Positions 13,467 to 13,504 of a stretch of 13,504 bases of DNA are shown piece by piece; the stretch's first letter is position 1; every line of letters starts with the position of its first letter. The DNA is from Myxococcota bacterium. GTDB lineage: Bacteria; Myxococcota_A; Polyangia; HGW-17; JAJRWW01. The stretch covers positions 1 to 13,504 of the forward strand of contig JAJRWW010000028.1 of the NCBI GenBank assembly GCA_024276595.1, given 5' to 3'. The position numbers and the translations under genes are program-made. The notes under the pieces were generated by a model. It was not told the DNA's origin, did no database searches, and saw nothing but the letters and a program-made list of their open reading frames with translations.

Positions 13467-13504
13467 TGGCCACACGTTATCACGGCGTGGGCCCGGTATC
13501 GACA

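Noticed and set aside
13414..13473. 20-residue N-terminal extension of the PtsN-like protein
   Set aside because: GAGGAG sits before ATG 13413, the family length fits the shorter form, and the extension covers the likely promoter/leader.

Overview
The window is GC-rich, with strong G/C preference at third codon positions. It looks like chromosomal DNA of a Gram-negative bacterium: there are two lipobox lipoproteins, an EIIA-Ntr-type PTS protein, a PII-like protein and a long-chain polyprenyl diphosphate synthase. The style resembles Myxococcota or another deltaproteobacterial lineage, but no marker fixes the taxonomy. I see no rRNA, tRNA, CRISPR array, insertion sequence or phage gene.

Left part (1-3011): a large membrane protein resembling GT39/ArnT-type glycosyltransferases runs leftward off the window edge. 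Its N-terminus carries a 9-bp tandem repeat encoding Pro-Gly-Ser. A PAPS-type sulfotransferase is transcribed divergently from it. The pair suggests cell-surface glycan or lipid decoration. Both have promoter-like elements that place transcription starts almost on the start codons.

Middle-left (3012-5583): a TerB-like small protein whose stop codon lies inside an 8-bp tandem repeat; an unrecognised lipoprotein with an EF-hand-like loop; and, divergent from it, a class I SAM methyltransferase.

Middle (5646-8782): a lipoprotein-signal ORF (frame 0) whose coding signal passes into a second ORF (frame 2) at a G6 run near 6283-6288. Together they would encode one exported protein of about 1045 residues: a signal, beta-rich domains, an acetylxylan-esterase-like alpha/beta hydrolase with a visible Ser-Asp-His set, and a second hydrolase fold that has lost its nucleophile. 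As given, the gene is split by a frame change.

Right part (8861-13413, all leftward): a tightly packed operon of EIIA-Ntr-like (PtsN-like) protein, PII-like protein and two different CPA2-type cation:proton antiporters. The gaps are 13 bp, a 1-bp overlap and a 4-bp overlap. The last gene ends about 100 bp before a polyprenyl synthase that has its own candidate promoter and an operator-like inverted repeat. The two small regulators beside two antiporters without RCK (TrkA-type) domains are the most interesting system here: probably a cation-homeostasis module wired to nitrogen/energy signalling.
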